Shown here: one piece after another, positions 1-7,463 of the stretch
How the letters are laid out: each line of letters opens with the position of its first letter
Numbering within the stretch: the first letter of the stretch is position 1
Source: an uncultured Eubacteriales bacterium
Lineage (GTDB): Bacteria > Bacillota > Clostridia > Oscillospirales > Oscillospiraceae
DNA: 23,160 bases
Reading direction: 5' to 3'
Assembly (NCBI GenBank): GCA_900549545.1
Contig: URPA01000027.1
Coordinates: forward strand, 1 to 23,160
Notes under the pieces: model-generated
Seen by the model: only the letters and a program-made list of their open reading frames with translations
Told to the model about the DNA's origin: nothing
Databases searched by the model: none
Translations under genes and position numbers: made by a program

Positions 1-160
1 ATTTCTTGATAAAGCTTTCCAGCTCTCAAAAGAATCAATAGAGTTAATTAAAAAACTCTTTTTCAAAAACCCTTTTCTGGTGCTTATTTGCATAAGCTAT
101 TTTCTTACATTGTTCAATTTTCAAGGTACATCCTCGCGTCTCCCTTATCGGGCGACAGCT
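1..160 (-). other. Leader region of a probable rRNA operon lying off the left edge
   Basis: No protein gene is visible. Read on the minus strand, the stretch downstream of two strong promoters contains CCTTGAAAATTGAACA (rc of 111-126). This resembles the conserved TTGAAAA-TGAACA block in Firmicutes 16S leaders and 16S-23S spacers. The rest is AT-rich and leads toward position 1. I infer that a 16S rRNA gene starts just beyond the left edge; no mature rRNA sequence is present here. Confidence 0.55.
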
Positions 161-165
161 CGGTT

Positions 166-194
166 ATTATAACTCTTTTGCGAAGCCTTGTCAA
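166..194 (-). promoter_or_regulatory. Proximal rRNA-type promoter P2, consensus -35/-10
   Basis: On the minus strand, TTGACA (rc of 189-194) and TATAAT (rc of 166-171) are separated by exactly 17 bases. Both hexamers match the sigma-A consensus perfectly. It fires toward position 1, away from the protein gene at 368-973, and so serves the inferred rRNA operon. Confidence 0.8.
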
Positions 195-242
195 GAATTT
201 TTTACTTTTTCTTAACTTAGTTGCATAAAAGTTACCGCCGAA

Positions 243-288
243 CTCTCGGTGCTTGAATAATATAGCACTGAGAGAGGCGGTTTGTCAA
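243..288 (-). promoter_or_regulatory. Distal rRNA-type promoter P1 with a palindrome across the -10
   Basis: TTGACA (rc of 283-288) and TATATT (rc of 259-264) are 18 bases apart on the minus strand. The -10 lies inside an inverted repeat whose arms, CTCTCGGTGC (243-252) and GCACTGAGAG (265-274), differ from perfect complementarity at one position. P1 lies about 94 bp upstream of P2, the tandem spacing common for rRNA operons. The palindrome could be an operator or a structure in the initial transcript. Confidence 0.6.
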
Positions 289-367
289 CACTTTTTTTAC
301 TTTTTTTCGAGAAAATTTTTGATTTCCAAGTATTGTGGTTCAAATGGTAACAAAAACACAATATACG

Positions 368-973
368 CTACTTGTCAGCGAACTTCCCTATGAAGGGCAG
401 CGGGTCGCAGCGGCCATTGGCGGCGCTGATGACGCCTTTTACAATCATATAAATCCTCATGACCTGCATTATCCAGCCGAAAGGCGTTGCGCTGAGGGCA
501 TCGGCAATGGCGCAGAACACAAAAAGAGCCAGACCCTGCTTTGCGTGAAAGCGGCAGAATTTATCTTCCCCGCCGAAAATGAAGGGAAGAATAAACAGGA
601 CGCTGAAATAGCTGAGTATGCCCAGGGCCTTGCTGCCTCCGCTGCTCTTGTCAAAACCGGTTTTCTGCTTGAACTCCCTGCCGAAATCCTCAACATTGAA
701 ATTCGCGCTCTCGCTTCTGGCGCGCTCGGCCCTGCGGCGGGCGTATTCCTTCTCCGCCCAGCGGCGGTCATCGTCCACTCTTCTGCGGCGCTCCTCCTCC
801 GCTTTTCGCTGCTCCTCACGGCGGCGCTCCTCCTCCGCTTTTCGCTGCTGATATGCAGCGGCGGCAGCTCTCTGCTGCTCCTCCCGCTGCGCGGCGGTGG
901 GGTCATACCCGCAGGCGAGGCATTTGAGCTGCCCATCCGGTATATATGCTCCGCATCTGTCACAGTAAGCCAT
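368..973 (-). CDS. Zinc-ribbon membrane protein with a charged coiled-coil linker (DUF4870/Tic20-like)
   Basis: The protein has 201 aa from the ATG at 973, preceded by GGAGGG at good spacing. Upstream in-frame ATGs lack such a site. The N-terminus is a C4 zinc ribbon (Cys4, 7, 18, 21). Residues 28-86 are a Glu/Arg/Gln-rich segment, probably coiled coil, containing a 12-residue tandem repeat. Residues 115-184 carry hydrophobic helices around RFHAKQG (141-147), a motif typical of small DUF4870/Tic20-like membrane proteins. The protein is probably anchored with its ribbon in the cytoplasm. Its function is unknown. It lies 107 bp downstream of sleB on the same strand. The family assignment rests on motif resemblance only. 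Confidence 0.75.
   Translation of the reverse strand: MAYCDRCGAYIPDGQLKCLACGYDPTAAQREEQQRAAAAAYQQRKAEEERRREEQRKAEEERRRRVDDDRRWAEKEYARRRAERARSESANFNVEDFGREFKQKTGFDKSSGGSKALGILSYFSVLFILPFIFGGEDKFCRFHAKQGLALFVFCAIADALSATPFGWIMQVMRIYMIVKGVISAANGRCDPLPFIGKFADK
785..849. repeat. 36-bp-period tandem duplication inside the coiled-coil region
   Basis: A 29-bp segment at 785-813 recurs identically at 821-849, in frame with the gene at 368-973. It encodes two copies of RKAEEERRR. Near-perfect nucleotide identity suggests a recent duplication, and the copy number could vary between strains. Confidence 0.8.
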
Positions 974-1080
974 AATGCCCTCCATGCTTTTTTGATTACA
1001 AAGAATTATATCAAAGCAGGACAGGCTTTTCAACAAAATTGTACATTAAATTTCATTAAAGACCACGAGTTCATTAAACG

Positions 1081-1782
1081 TCACGAACAGAAGCGGTGCT
1101 TGCCGATCTCAACGATAAGCGGGCGCGACCAGATCCACGAGCTTGTGGCGGTGGAGGGATTAAAATAGTAAATCGCGCCGTAGCTCGGGTCGTAGCCGTT
1201 AAGGGCGTCCTGCGCGGCGCGGTAGGCGCTGTCGGCAATGGGCTGGTCAAACTGCCCGTCCGCCACGCAGGTGAAGGCCTCGGTCTGGTATATCACATCG
1301 GCGATGGAGTTGGGAAAAGACGCGTGTTTCACTCGGTTGAGCACCACCGCGCCCACGGCCACCTGGCCCACATACGGCTCGCCGCGTGCTTCTGCGGAGA
1401 TAAGCCGCGCCAGCAGGTACACATCACCGGACTGATCGCTGCCGCCCGCCCCGGCAGAGCCTCCGCCGGAATTGCCGCTGTCGGAGGGTGTGATGCCCAG
1501 CGCGGCAAGGGTCTGATTGCCCACCTGCCCGTCGGCAGTGAGGCCGTTGGAGCTCTGGAAATACCTGACAGCGGCCTCGGTCTTGCTGCCGTAAACTCCG
1601 TCCACCGTGCCGCTGTAATAGCCCCACTCCTTGAGCCGGGTCTGTATCTCGGTCACGGTCGCGCCGGAGGAGCCTTTTTTGTACAGCTCCGCCGCCGCGC
1701 TCTGCGCCATACTTATTATAAATATATTCACCGCAAAGACTATCGCCAGCGCCAGAACCAGTCTTTTTCTCTGCTTGCTCAT
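1081..1782 (-). CDS. sleB: Spore cortex-lytic enzyme, SleB-type cell wall hydrolase
   Basis: This 233-aa secreted hydrolase opens spore cortex peptidoglycan during germination; the family acts as a lytic transglycosylase at muramic-delta-lactam. A hydrophobic signal (about residues 8-31, ending near AQSAAA) precedes a peptidoglycan-binding domain (about 38-95, with VTEIQTRL, DGVYG and TEAAVRYFQ). A Gly/Ser linker (about 100-118) leads to a Hydrolase_2 domain (about 120-233). Glu131 in SAEARGE is the expected catalytic acid, and YYFNPSTATSSW is typical of the fold. The start at 1782 is chosen over the ATG at 1797 because a GGGGGTGG site sits just upstream. The enzyme marks the organism as an endospore former. 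No ypeB partner gene is visible nearby. It follows thrS by about 60 bp. Confidence 0.88.
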   Translation of the reverse strand: MSKQRKRLVLALAIVFAVNIFIISMAQSAAAELYKKGSSGATVTEIQTRLKEWGYYSGTVDGVYGSKTEAAVRYFQSSNGLTADGQVGNQTLAALGITPSDSGNSGGGSAGAGGSDQSGDVYLLARLISAEARGEPYVGQVAVGAVVLNRVKHASFPNSIADVIYQTEAFTCVADGQFDQPIADSAYRAAQDALNGYDPSYGAIYYFNPSTATSSWIWSRPLIVEIGKHRFCS

Positions 1783-1841
1783 AAAAACCACCCCCATAAA
1801 CTTTATAATAGTTTGTGAGGGTGGAAAAATTTTATTCTGTT

Positions 1842-3593
1842 TTATTTTGCCTTGCTGTCGATTTCGTCTTTGATTTTTGCAAGGAACTCATCAAGCTTCA
1901 TCGCGCCGAGGTCAACGCCGCCGCGGGTGCGGACAGAGACAGTGCCCGCCTCGGCTTCTTTATCGCCGACGACCAGCATGTAGGGAATCTTCTGCATCTG
2001 CGCCTCGCGGATCTTGTAGCCGATCTTCTCGTTGCGCAGGTCAGTCTCTACGCGGATACCGGCCTCGTCCAGCTTCGCCGCAAGCTCCCTGGCGTACTCT
2101 GCGCTGCGGTCGGTGATGGGCAGAATCTTCGCCTGCACAGGGGCGAGCCACACCGGGAACGCGCCGGCAAAATGCTCGGTAATAACGCCGATGAAGCGCT
2201 CAACGGAGCCGAACACCACGCGGTGAATCATGACAGGGCAGTGCTTCTCGCCGTCAGCGCCGGTGTATTCAAGGTTGAATCTGCCGGGGAGCTGATAGTC
2301 AAGCTGGATAGTGCCGCACTGCCAGGTACGGCCAAGAGAGTCCTGAATATGGAAGTCGAGCTTCGGGCCGTAGAACGCGCCGTCGCCGGGGTTTATCTCA
2401 TAGCTCTTGCCGATGCTGGTGATGGCATCCGCCAGAGCGGCAGTGGCAATGTCCCAATCCTCGACGGAGCCGATGTGGTCATCGGGCATGGTGGAAAGCT
2501 CAATCTTATACGGCAGGCCGAACACGGTGTAAACCTCGTCAAAGAGCTGGGCAATGCGGATAACCTCATCCTTTATCTGCTCCTTGGTCAGCAGGATGTG
2601 CGCATCGTCCTGCGTGAAGCAGCGGACGCGGAACATCCCGTGAAGCGCGCCGGAGAGCTCATGGCGGTGGACAAGGCCCAGCTCGCCATAGCGCAGCGGC
2701 AGCTCCTTGTAGGAGTGCGGCTCAAGGTCATAGACAAGGATGCTGCCGGGGCAGTTCATGGGCTTGATGGCAAAATCCTCATCGTCAATGACGGTGGTGT
2801 ACATGTTGTCCTTGTAGTGGTCCCAGTGGCCGGAGGTCTCCCACAGGGTGCGGCGCATGATCTGCGGGGTGGAAATTTCCAGATATTCCCACTTTTTGTG
2901 AACCTCGCGCCAGTAGTCGATCAGGGTGTTTTTGAGCACCATGCCCTTGGGCAGGTAGAACGGGAATCCGGGTGCCTCCTCGCGGAAGGCGAACAGGCCA
3001 AGCTCCTTGCCGAGCTTGCGGTGGTCGCGCTTCTTGGCCTCCTCGATGCGGGCAAGGTACTCGTCCAGCTCATCCTTCTTCATAAAGCAGGTGCCGTAAA
3101 CGCGCTGGAGCATCTTGCGGTTGGAGTCCCCGCGCCAGTATGCGCCGGTGCAGGAGGTGAGCTTGATGGCGTTGCCCTTGACGCGGCCGGTGGAGTCAAG
3201 ATGCGGGCCGGCGCACAGGTCGGTAAAATCGCCCTGACGGTAGAAGCTGATGGTGGCGTCCTCGGGCAGGTCGTTTATAAGCTCGACCTTATACGGCTCG
3301 TCGCGTTCCTCCATGAACTTGATGGCCTCTTCGCGGGGCAGCTCAAAGCGCTCAAGCTTGAGCTTCTCCTTGCAGATCTTGCGCATCTCCGCCTCGAGCT
3401 TCCCAAGGATCTCGGGGGTGATGGCAAAGGGGGCGTCAAAGTCATAATAAAAGCCGTTTTCGATGGCCGGGCCAATCGCGAGCTTCACCTCGGGGTACAG
3501 GCGCTTGACGGCCTGAGCCAGAATGTGGCTTGTGGTGTGGCGGTAGGTGTCCTTATATTCGGGGTTTTCAAAGGTAAATTTTTTCTCGTCCAT
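1842..3593 (-). CDS. thrS: Threonyl-tRNA synthetase lacking the N-terminal TGS domain
   Basis: The enzyme charges tRNA-Thr with threonine in the cytoplasm. The protein has 583 aa, about 60 short of the usual length, because the TGS domain is absent; it begins directly at the N2 editing domain. Editing-site ligands are visible as HTTSH (His19, His23) and CAGPH (Cys127, His131). The class II catalytic core has MNCPG with zinc ligand Cys281, motif 2 around the HELSGALHGMFRVR region, and motif 3 in the GSVERF region. The C-terminus is an anticodon-binding domain. The start is fixed by AAGGAGGAG just upstream. No in-frame TGS sequence lies upstream, since that space is the T-box leader, so this is a native short form. 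Regulation by uncharged tRNA-Thr is expected. Confidence 0.95.
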   Translation of the reverse strand: MDEKKFTFENPEYKDTYRHTTSHILAQAVKRLYPEVKLAIGPAIENGFYYDFDAPFAITPEILGKLEAEMRKICKEKLKLERFELPREEAIKFMEERDEPYKVELINDLPEDATISFYRQGDFTDLCAGPHLDSTGRVKGNAIKLTSCTGAYWRGDSNRKMLQRVYGTCFMKKDELDEYLARIEEAKKRDHRKLGKELGLFAFREEAPGFPFYLPKGMVLKNTLIDYWREVHKKWEYLEISTPQIMRRTLWETSGHWDHYKDNMYTTVIDDEDFAIKPMNCPGSILVYDLEPHSYKELPLRYGELGLVHRHELSGALHGMFRVRCFTQDDAHILLTKEQIKDEVIRIAQLFDEVYTVFGLPYKIELSTMPDDHIGSVEDWDIATAALADAITSIGKSYEINPGDGAFYGPKLDFHIQDSLGRTWQCGTIQLDYQLPGRFNLEYTGADGEKHCPVMIHRVVFGSVERFIGVITEHFAGAFPVWLAPVQAKILPITDRSAEYARELAAKLDEAGIRVETDLRNEKIGYKIREAQMQKIPYMLVVGDKEAEAGTVSVRTRGGVDLGAMKLDEFLAKIKDEIDSKAK

Positions 3594-3599
3594 AATATC

Positions 3600-3834
3600 T
3601 CCTCCTTAAAAAATAAACGCACCCCCGGCATGACGCCAAGGGTGCGGTAACGCACGGTTCCACCTTGAATTTTAACTCTTACGGTCACATAACGCCGACC
3701 ACGCGGGAGCGCTTACTGTCATTTCAACGCACCGGCTCGGGAGCGGTCACTCTGCGCTTTTACGGGGCGGCTTCCACCAAATGCAGCCCTCTCTGAACGA
3801 TATTACGCAGGCGTTCTCCGTCATCGCCTTTTAC
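3600..3834 (-). ncRNA. T-box leader controlling thrS (threonine specifier ACC likely)
   Basis: The conserved T-box segment appears on the minus strand as AAGGTGGAACC (rc of 3657-3667). It is followed by a terminator stem (3619-3625 with 3641-3647) and the run TTTATTTTTT (rc of 3609-3618), immediately before the thrS ribosome-binding site. Stem I includes AGTGACCGCTCCCGAG, where ACC (rc of 3745-3747) sits at the expected specifier position and is a threonine codon. Uncharged tRNA-Thr would stabilise the antiterminator and switch on thrS. The specifier is assigned by eye. Confidence 0.88.
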
Positions 3835-3840
3835 CCGGTA

Positions 3841-3869
3841 ATGATAACACCGGTTTTTCGTTCTGTCAA
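3841..3869 (-). promoter_or_regulatory. thrS promoter
   Basis: TTGACA (rc of 3864-3869), a 17-bp spacer, and TATCAT (rc of 3841-3846) give transcription starting near 3834, at the 5' end of the T-box leader. A perfect 15-bp hairpin of the neighbouring repeat ends 16 bp upstream of the -35. Confidence 0.75.
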
Positions 3870-3884
3870 CTCGGAATTTTCTGG

Positions 3885-4070
3885 TCATAGGCAAAGTCAT
3901 TTTGACTTTGCCTATGAAGAGGCTTGCACTTCATTCGCGCCTCAATATACGCCCTTGGCGTATATTTCGACACTCATTCCGCGAGAAGTGTTTTTGGCAG
4001 GTACACGCCCCGCCAAAAACTTATTTTGATTTTATTCGCCGCCATCGGGCGGCGAACTCTGCGAGGCTTT
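3885..4070 (-). repeat. Structured dispersed repeat, copy 1: six consecutive hairpins
   Basis: The segment between the TRIC-family gene and the thrS promoter is almost entirely hairpins. Arms, in plus coordinates: 4035-4043 with 4048-4056; 3990-3998 with 4012-4020; 3970-3974 with 3987-3991; 3944-3953 with 3957-3966; 3919-3923 with 3939-3943; and a perfect 15-bp stem, 3885-3899 with 3903-3917, with a 3-base loop. Read on the minus strand, the first ~115 nt align with 23049-23160 on the plus strand, including AAGCCTCGCAGAGTTCGCCG, identical over 20 nt. No open frame of note is present. It is unlike a simple terminator because no U-run follows the hairpins. Confidence 0.85.
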
Positions 4071-4083
4071 GCCCGCAATCGCT

Positions 4084-4710
4084 TCATACCTCCGCATGCG
4101 GCAGGTTCCACTTATACTCCGTCGCCAGAATGCGCAGGGCGATTATCGCGAGCATGGCGACCACCGCACCGGCCATATGGCTTGCCCCGTTGCAAAGCAG
4201 GAAGTAATACAGCACCGCCCCGGCGAGGGACGCCAGCGCGTAAACCCGCTTTCTGAGTATCTTCGGCATGGAGCTTGTCAGCACATCGCGCAGCACTCCG
4301 CCGCCGACGCCGGTGGTAACGCCAAGCGCGACGATCAGCATAGCGTTGCCCATGCCCTGCTCCTCAACGGCGATGTCCATGCTGACCACCGTAAAGGCGG
4401 CAAGGCCCACCGCGTCGAGCAGGTTCATTATCTTGTCAAGCTTGTCCCGGTGCTGCTTGTACTTCTCGCGCCGGATATAAGCGTCCAGAAACACCAGCAG
4501 CCCGCAGGCCGCGGAGACGGAGACATACGCCACATTCGTGAACATTCTCGGCGGCAGATGCCCCAGGAGTGTGTCGCGCAGAATACCGCCGCCCAGCGCG
4601 GAAATTATCGCGAGGAAAATAACGCCAAATGCGTCCGCCTTCTTGTCAATGGCGGCCATCGCGCCGCAGACCGCTGCGGCTCCGACTCCGATAAGCTCGA
4701 AGATATACAT
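4084..4710 (-). CDS. TRIC-type cation channel family membrane protein (UPF0126, YicG-like)
   Basis: The protein has 208 aa with about seven hydrophobic helices arranged as an internal duplication. Each half carries the family signature, GGGILRD at 40-46 and GGGVLRD at 136-142. The halves are joined by a charged cytoplasmic loop (about 80-95, REKYKQHRDKLDK). Bacterial members of this family form trimeric potassium-permeable channels; the physiological role in this organism is not shown by the sequence. Its start lies only 17 bp after the ychF stop, so the two are probably co-transcribed. The structured repeat starts 14 bp past its stop. Confidence 0.88.
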   Translation of the reverse strand: MYIFELIGVGAAAVCGAMAAIDKKADAFGVIFLAIISALGGGILRDTLLGHLPPRMFTNVAYVSVSAACGLLVFLDAYIRREKYKQHRDKLDKIMNLLDAVGLAAFTVVSMDIAVEEQGMGNAMLIVALGVTTGVGGGVLRDVLTSSMPKILRKRVYALASLAGAVLYYFLLCNGASHMAGAVVAMLAIIALRILATEYKWNLPHAEV

Positions 4711-4727
4711 CTCAGCCTGTCCCTCAG

Positions 4728-5819
4728 TTACACGTTGAATCTGAACAGCGTCACATCGCCGTCGTGCATGACATATTCCTTGCCCTCGCTGCGGATAAGG
4801 CCCTTTTCTCTGGCTGCCGCCATGCTGCCGCAGGCCCTGAGGTCGTCAAAGGCGACGATCTCCGCCCGGATAAAGCCGCGCTCAAAGTCGCTGTGAATCT
4901 TACCGGCGGCCTGAGGCGCCTTGGTGCCGCGCTTTATCGTCCACGCCCGGCACTCGTCCGCGCCGCAGGTTAAAAAGGAGATAAGCCCCAGCAGGCTGTA
5001 TGAGCATTTTATCATTCTGTCAAGGCCGGATTCCTCAAGCCCCAGCTCATCAAGGAAGAGCTGCTTGTCCTCCTCGTCAAGGCCGGTCATCTCCTCCTCC
5101 ATCTTCGCGCAGATGGGCAGCACCTGAGAGTCCTCCGCCTCGGCAATGGCGGCGACGGTCTTGTAATAATCGTTGTTGTGATAATCGGCGACGCCGTCCT
5201 CGTCCATATTCGCGGCGTAGATAACGGGCTTTATGGTCAAAAGGTCGGAGCTGCGGATAAGCTCCGCTTCCTCCTCGTCACACTCGAAGCTGCGCGCGCT
5301 CTTTCCCTCGTTGAGGTGCTCCCTGAGCCGCTCGAAAAGCTCAACCTCGCGGAGAAGCTTCTTGTCGGCCTTGGCGGCCTTCTGGGCCTTATCGATGCGC
5401 CGCTCTACCATCTCCATGTCGGACATGATGAGCTCAAGGTCGATTATCTCGATATCCCGCTTCGGGTCAGCGCCGCCCTCAACGTGGATGACATTTTCGT
5501 CGTCAAAGCAGCGCACGACGTGGATTATCGCGTCAGTCGCGCGGATATTGCCGAGGAACTTGTTGCCCAGCCCCTCGCCCTTGGACGCGCCGCGCACAAG
5601 CCCCGCGATATCCACAAACTCAATAACAGCAGGAGTCAGCTTTTTGGGGTTATACATCTGCGCAAGATACTCAAGCCGCGCGTCCGGCACGGTGACCATG
5701 CCGACATTCGGCTCGATGGTGCAGAAGGGGAAGTTTGCCGACTGGGCGCCGGCATTGGTGATGGCGTTAAAGAGGGTGGACTTGCCAACATTGGGCAGCC
5801 CCACGATACCTAATTTCAT
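4728..5819 (-). CDS. ychF: Redox-responsive ATPase/GTPase YchF (Obg family)
   Basis: This 363-aa cytoplasmic P-loop NTPase of the Obg/HAS group associates with ribosomes; characterised members prefer ATP. It starts MKLGIVGLPNVGKST, with the P-loop at 7-15. It has the family DIAGLVRGAS G3 region, an ANMDED segment near the G4 position, a coiled-coil insertion around 140-180, and a C-terminal TGS domain ending DGDVTLFRFNV. Length is normal. The gene is intact, but its present 5' leader seems to come from the inserted element. The AAGGAG site is 11 nt from the ATG, whereas the stranded copy near ftsH has AAGGAG 7 nt from its ATG. It is followed at 17 bp by the TRIC-family gene. Transcription now probably comes from int read-through. 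Confidence 0.95.
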   Translation of the reverse strand: MKLGIVGLPNVGKSTLFNAITNAGAQSANFPFCTIEPNVGMVTVPDARLEYLAQMYNPKKLTPAVIEFVDIAGLVRGASKGEGLGNKFLGNIRATDAIIHVVRCFDDENVIHVEGGADPKRDIEIIDLELIMSDMEMVERRIDKAQKAAKADKKLLREVELFERLREHLNEGKSARSFECDEEEAELIRSSDLLTIKPVIYAANMDEDGVADYHNNDYYKTVAAIAEAEDSQVLPICAKMEEEMTGLDEEDKQLFLDELGLEESGLDRMIKCSYSLLGLISFLTCGADECRAWTIKRGTKAPQAAGKIHSDFERGFIRAEIVAFDDLRACGSMAAAREKGLIRSEGKEYVMHDGDVTLFRFNV

Positions 5820-5885
5820 ATATACTCATTCTCCTTCGATTTTTCCTTGATTTGCAAGGGTTTTCGGGTTTTGGCTTTTCGGCTA

Positions 5886-5910
5886 CTACGCCATTTTTAC
5901 GCCATTTTCG
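5886..5910. repeat. 25-bp end repeat, left copy (two 11-mers in tandem)
   Basis: This is identical to 16974-16998 over 25 bp. It is built of acgccattttt followed by acgccattttc. It overlaps the last codons and stop of int. Tandem short repeats near both ends are what arm-type integrase binding sites look like (DR-2 sites of Tn916); an alternative reading is the attL/attR core itself. Confidence 0.85.
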
Positions 5911-7105
5911 CATTGAGTTTTATGTCAGAAAACCCTTTTGACTCAAACTGCCGTACAGCTTGGTCGAGCGAATCGGTAGTTACATGAACATACCTATCCA
6001 TCGTTGTCTTGATACTGGCATGACCCAATAGCTTTTGCAGCACTTTCGGCTGCATACCACTTTCGATGGCTCTTGTGGCGTAAGTATGGCGTAGAGCGTG
6101 CATACAAAAGCGATTTATCCCTGCTTCGTCGCAGAGCTTGTAAAGGTGGGTATCATAGGAGCTGTTCTTCGCTGGCTCTCCTGTACGCCAGTTGATAAAA
6201 ACAAGGTCACGCATAACAAGCTGTGAGGTTGTGCCTGTGCGCCTGTCTATGTATTCAAGCGTCTGTGAAAGCAAGGGAGACTCTTTCCTGTTATCCCGGC
6301 TATCCCAAATGCTTTTCAGAATATCGTAGGCTCTGTTCGTCAAGGGAATTGTGCGATAACTCTGTTGAGTCTTTGGAGGACCTGCACGCCAGTATTTTTG
6401 AGCGTGCCTAAACTCCAAAGTCTTGTTGACCGTAAGTGTTCGTTTTTCAAAGTCAATCGCATCCCAAGTTAATCCAATCATTTCGCCAGTACGCAAGCCT
6501 GTTTCGAGGATAAGGGCGTATTGGTTATAGTTGTGGGAACGCTGGGCAACTTCAAGAAAACGTTGTTGGTCATCGCAAGTAAGAAACTTTATATCATCCA
6601 CAGCACGAACTGGCTTTGTAAACCGCACACCATCCATTGGGTGTCTGGCAATCAAGTCATTCATTTTCGCCGCCTTGAACAATGTGCCCATAGCAATATA
6701 GGCTTGTCGGATAGTAGAACCAGCATAATCAGCGTCCATCCGAATCAAGACTTGCTTACAGTGCATGGGCTTGACATTGGCAATCGCCATTCTACCGATA
6801 ACGGGCTGAATGTTTTTGGAATATCGCTCCCGATAATTGCGGAGCGTATTAGGGGCTAAGTCACCTACTATATTTTCAATCCAGAAACTAAACCATTGGT
6901 CAACCGTTGTTTCGGTGGCAACAAAAACTTCTTCGTGCTTGTCGGCATATTTCGCTTCTTCCATCCAATTCCTTGCTTCGGGAATAGTTTGAAAATATTT
7001 CTCATGCCTTTTTCCTGTTTTATCAACAAATCGTGCGCTGTATAAACCGTCCTTTCTTTGGTAGATACCCTTACCGCAGTCTTTTCCTTTGAGATTTTTT
7101 CCCAT
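5897..7105 (-). CDS. int: Tyrosine site-specific integrase (Tn916/Tn1549 type)
   Basis: This 402-aa recombinase integrates and excises the element. An N-terminal AP2-like arm-binding domain (about 8-60) precedes a SAM-like core-binding domain (about 65-155) and a catalytic domain (about 170-390). Active-site residues are visible: Arg205 in TGLRTGE, Lys245, His336 and Arg339 in HALRHTYAT, His362 in LLGHAS, and nucleophile Tyr372 in MDRYVH. The start at 7105 follows GAAAGGAGCATTTC; the upstream ATG at 7174 has no such site. The last codons overlap the 25-bp end repeat. The gene points toward ychF, whose start is 77 bp beyond its stop. It is clearly more AT-rich than the host genes. Confidence 0.95.
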   Translation of the reverse strand: MGKNLKGKDCGKGIYQRKDGLYSARFVDKTGKRHEKYFQTIPEARNWMEEAKYADKHEEVFVATETTVDQWFSFWIENIVGDLAPNTLRNYRERYSKNIQPVIGRMAIANVKPMHCKQVLIRMDADYAGSTIRQAYIAMGTLFKAAKMNDLIARHPMDGVRFTKPVRAVDDIKFLTCDDQQRFLEVAQRSHNYNQYALILETGLRTGEMIGLTWDAIDFEKRTLTVNKTLEFRHAQKYWRAGPPKTQQSYRTIPLTNRAYDILKSIWDSRDNRKESPLLSQTLEYIDRRTGTTSQLVMRDLVFINWRTGEPAKNSSYDTHLYKLCDEAGINRFCMHALRHTYATRAIESGMQPKVLQKLLGHASIKTTMDRYVHVTTDSLDQAVRQFESKGFSDIKLNAKMA

Positions 7106-7232
7106 GAAATGCTCCTTTCCCTTGAAGGGAAATGGACGCACTGCTACACAATAAGTATAGCAGATTTTGTCCATTCCCTCAAGTAGTTATTGTGAAAAAC
7201 TCTCCGGCAATTTGTAAATTTTTCGGAACTTC

Positions 7233-7439
7233 TTATATCACCAGTTTCTCACTGATGAATTGCTCAAATTCCTTTCGTTTGACCAGCTTCTTTGTGCCGA
7301 CAAACAAAACGAAGGGGCAGTTGGGCGAGCGGAGCATACTGTCGATCTTGTTGATGCCGATGTTGCTGTATTCTGCCGCTTCCTTGGTGGTCAGTGTCAT
7401 TTTCAGATGGATCGGAACGGTGCCGATGCAATTCTCCAT
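7233..7439 (-). CDS. xis: Excisionase, HTH_17/MerR-like DNA-binding protein
   Basis: This 68-aa protein has LTTKEAAEYSNIGINKID followed by a short wing (FVLFVGTKKLVKRKEFEQFI), the winged-helix layout of Tn916 Xis-type recombination directionality factors. It probably bends DNA near the element ends and favours excision by the adjacent integrase. AGAAAGGAG lies just ahead of the ATG at 7439. It sits directly upstream of int, as is usual for this family. Confidence 0.85.
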   Translation of the reverse strand: MENCIGTVPIHLKMTLTTKEAAEYSNIGINKIDSMLRSPNCPFVLFVGTKKLVKRKEFEQFISEKLVI

Positions 7440-7463
7440 GTAAAAGCTCCTTTCTTGGGTTTA

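Noticed and set aside
335..1168. Plus-strand frame of 277 codons across the first protein gene
   Set aside because: It covers the minus-strand zinc-ribbon gene, the gap and part of sleB. The Leu-rich stretch is the complement of the Glu/Arg repeat.
1815..3650. Long plus-strand open frame of 611 codons
   Set aside because: It is antisense to thrS, which has full family motifs, a T-box leader and a ribosome-binding site. High GC content produces such open antisense frames.
3885..4070. CRISPR array or simple terminator cluster
   Set aside because: The hairpins differ from each other, there are no equal-length repeats with spacers, and U-runs expected after terminators are missing.
4728..5819. 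Disruption of ychF by the insertion
   Set aside because: The coding sequence is complete with normal length, P-loop and C-terminal TGS domain. Only its upstream signals appear replaced.
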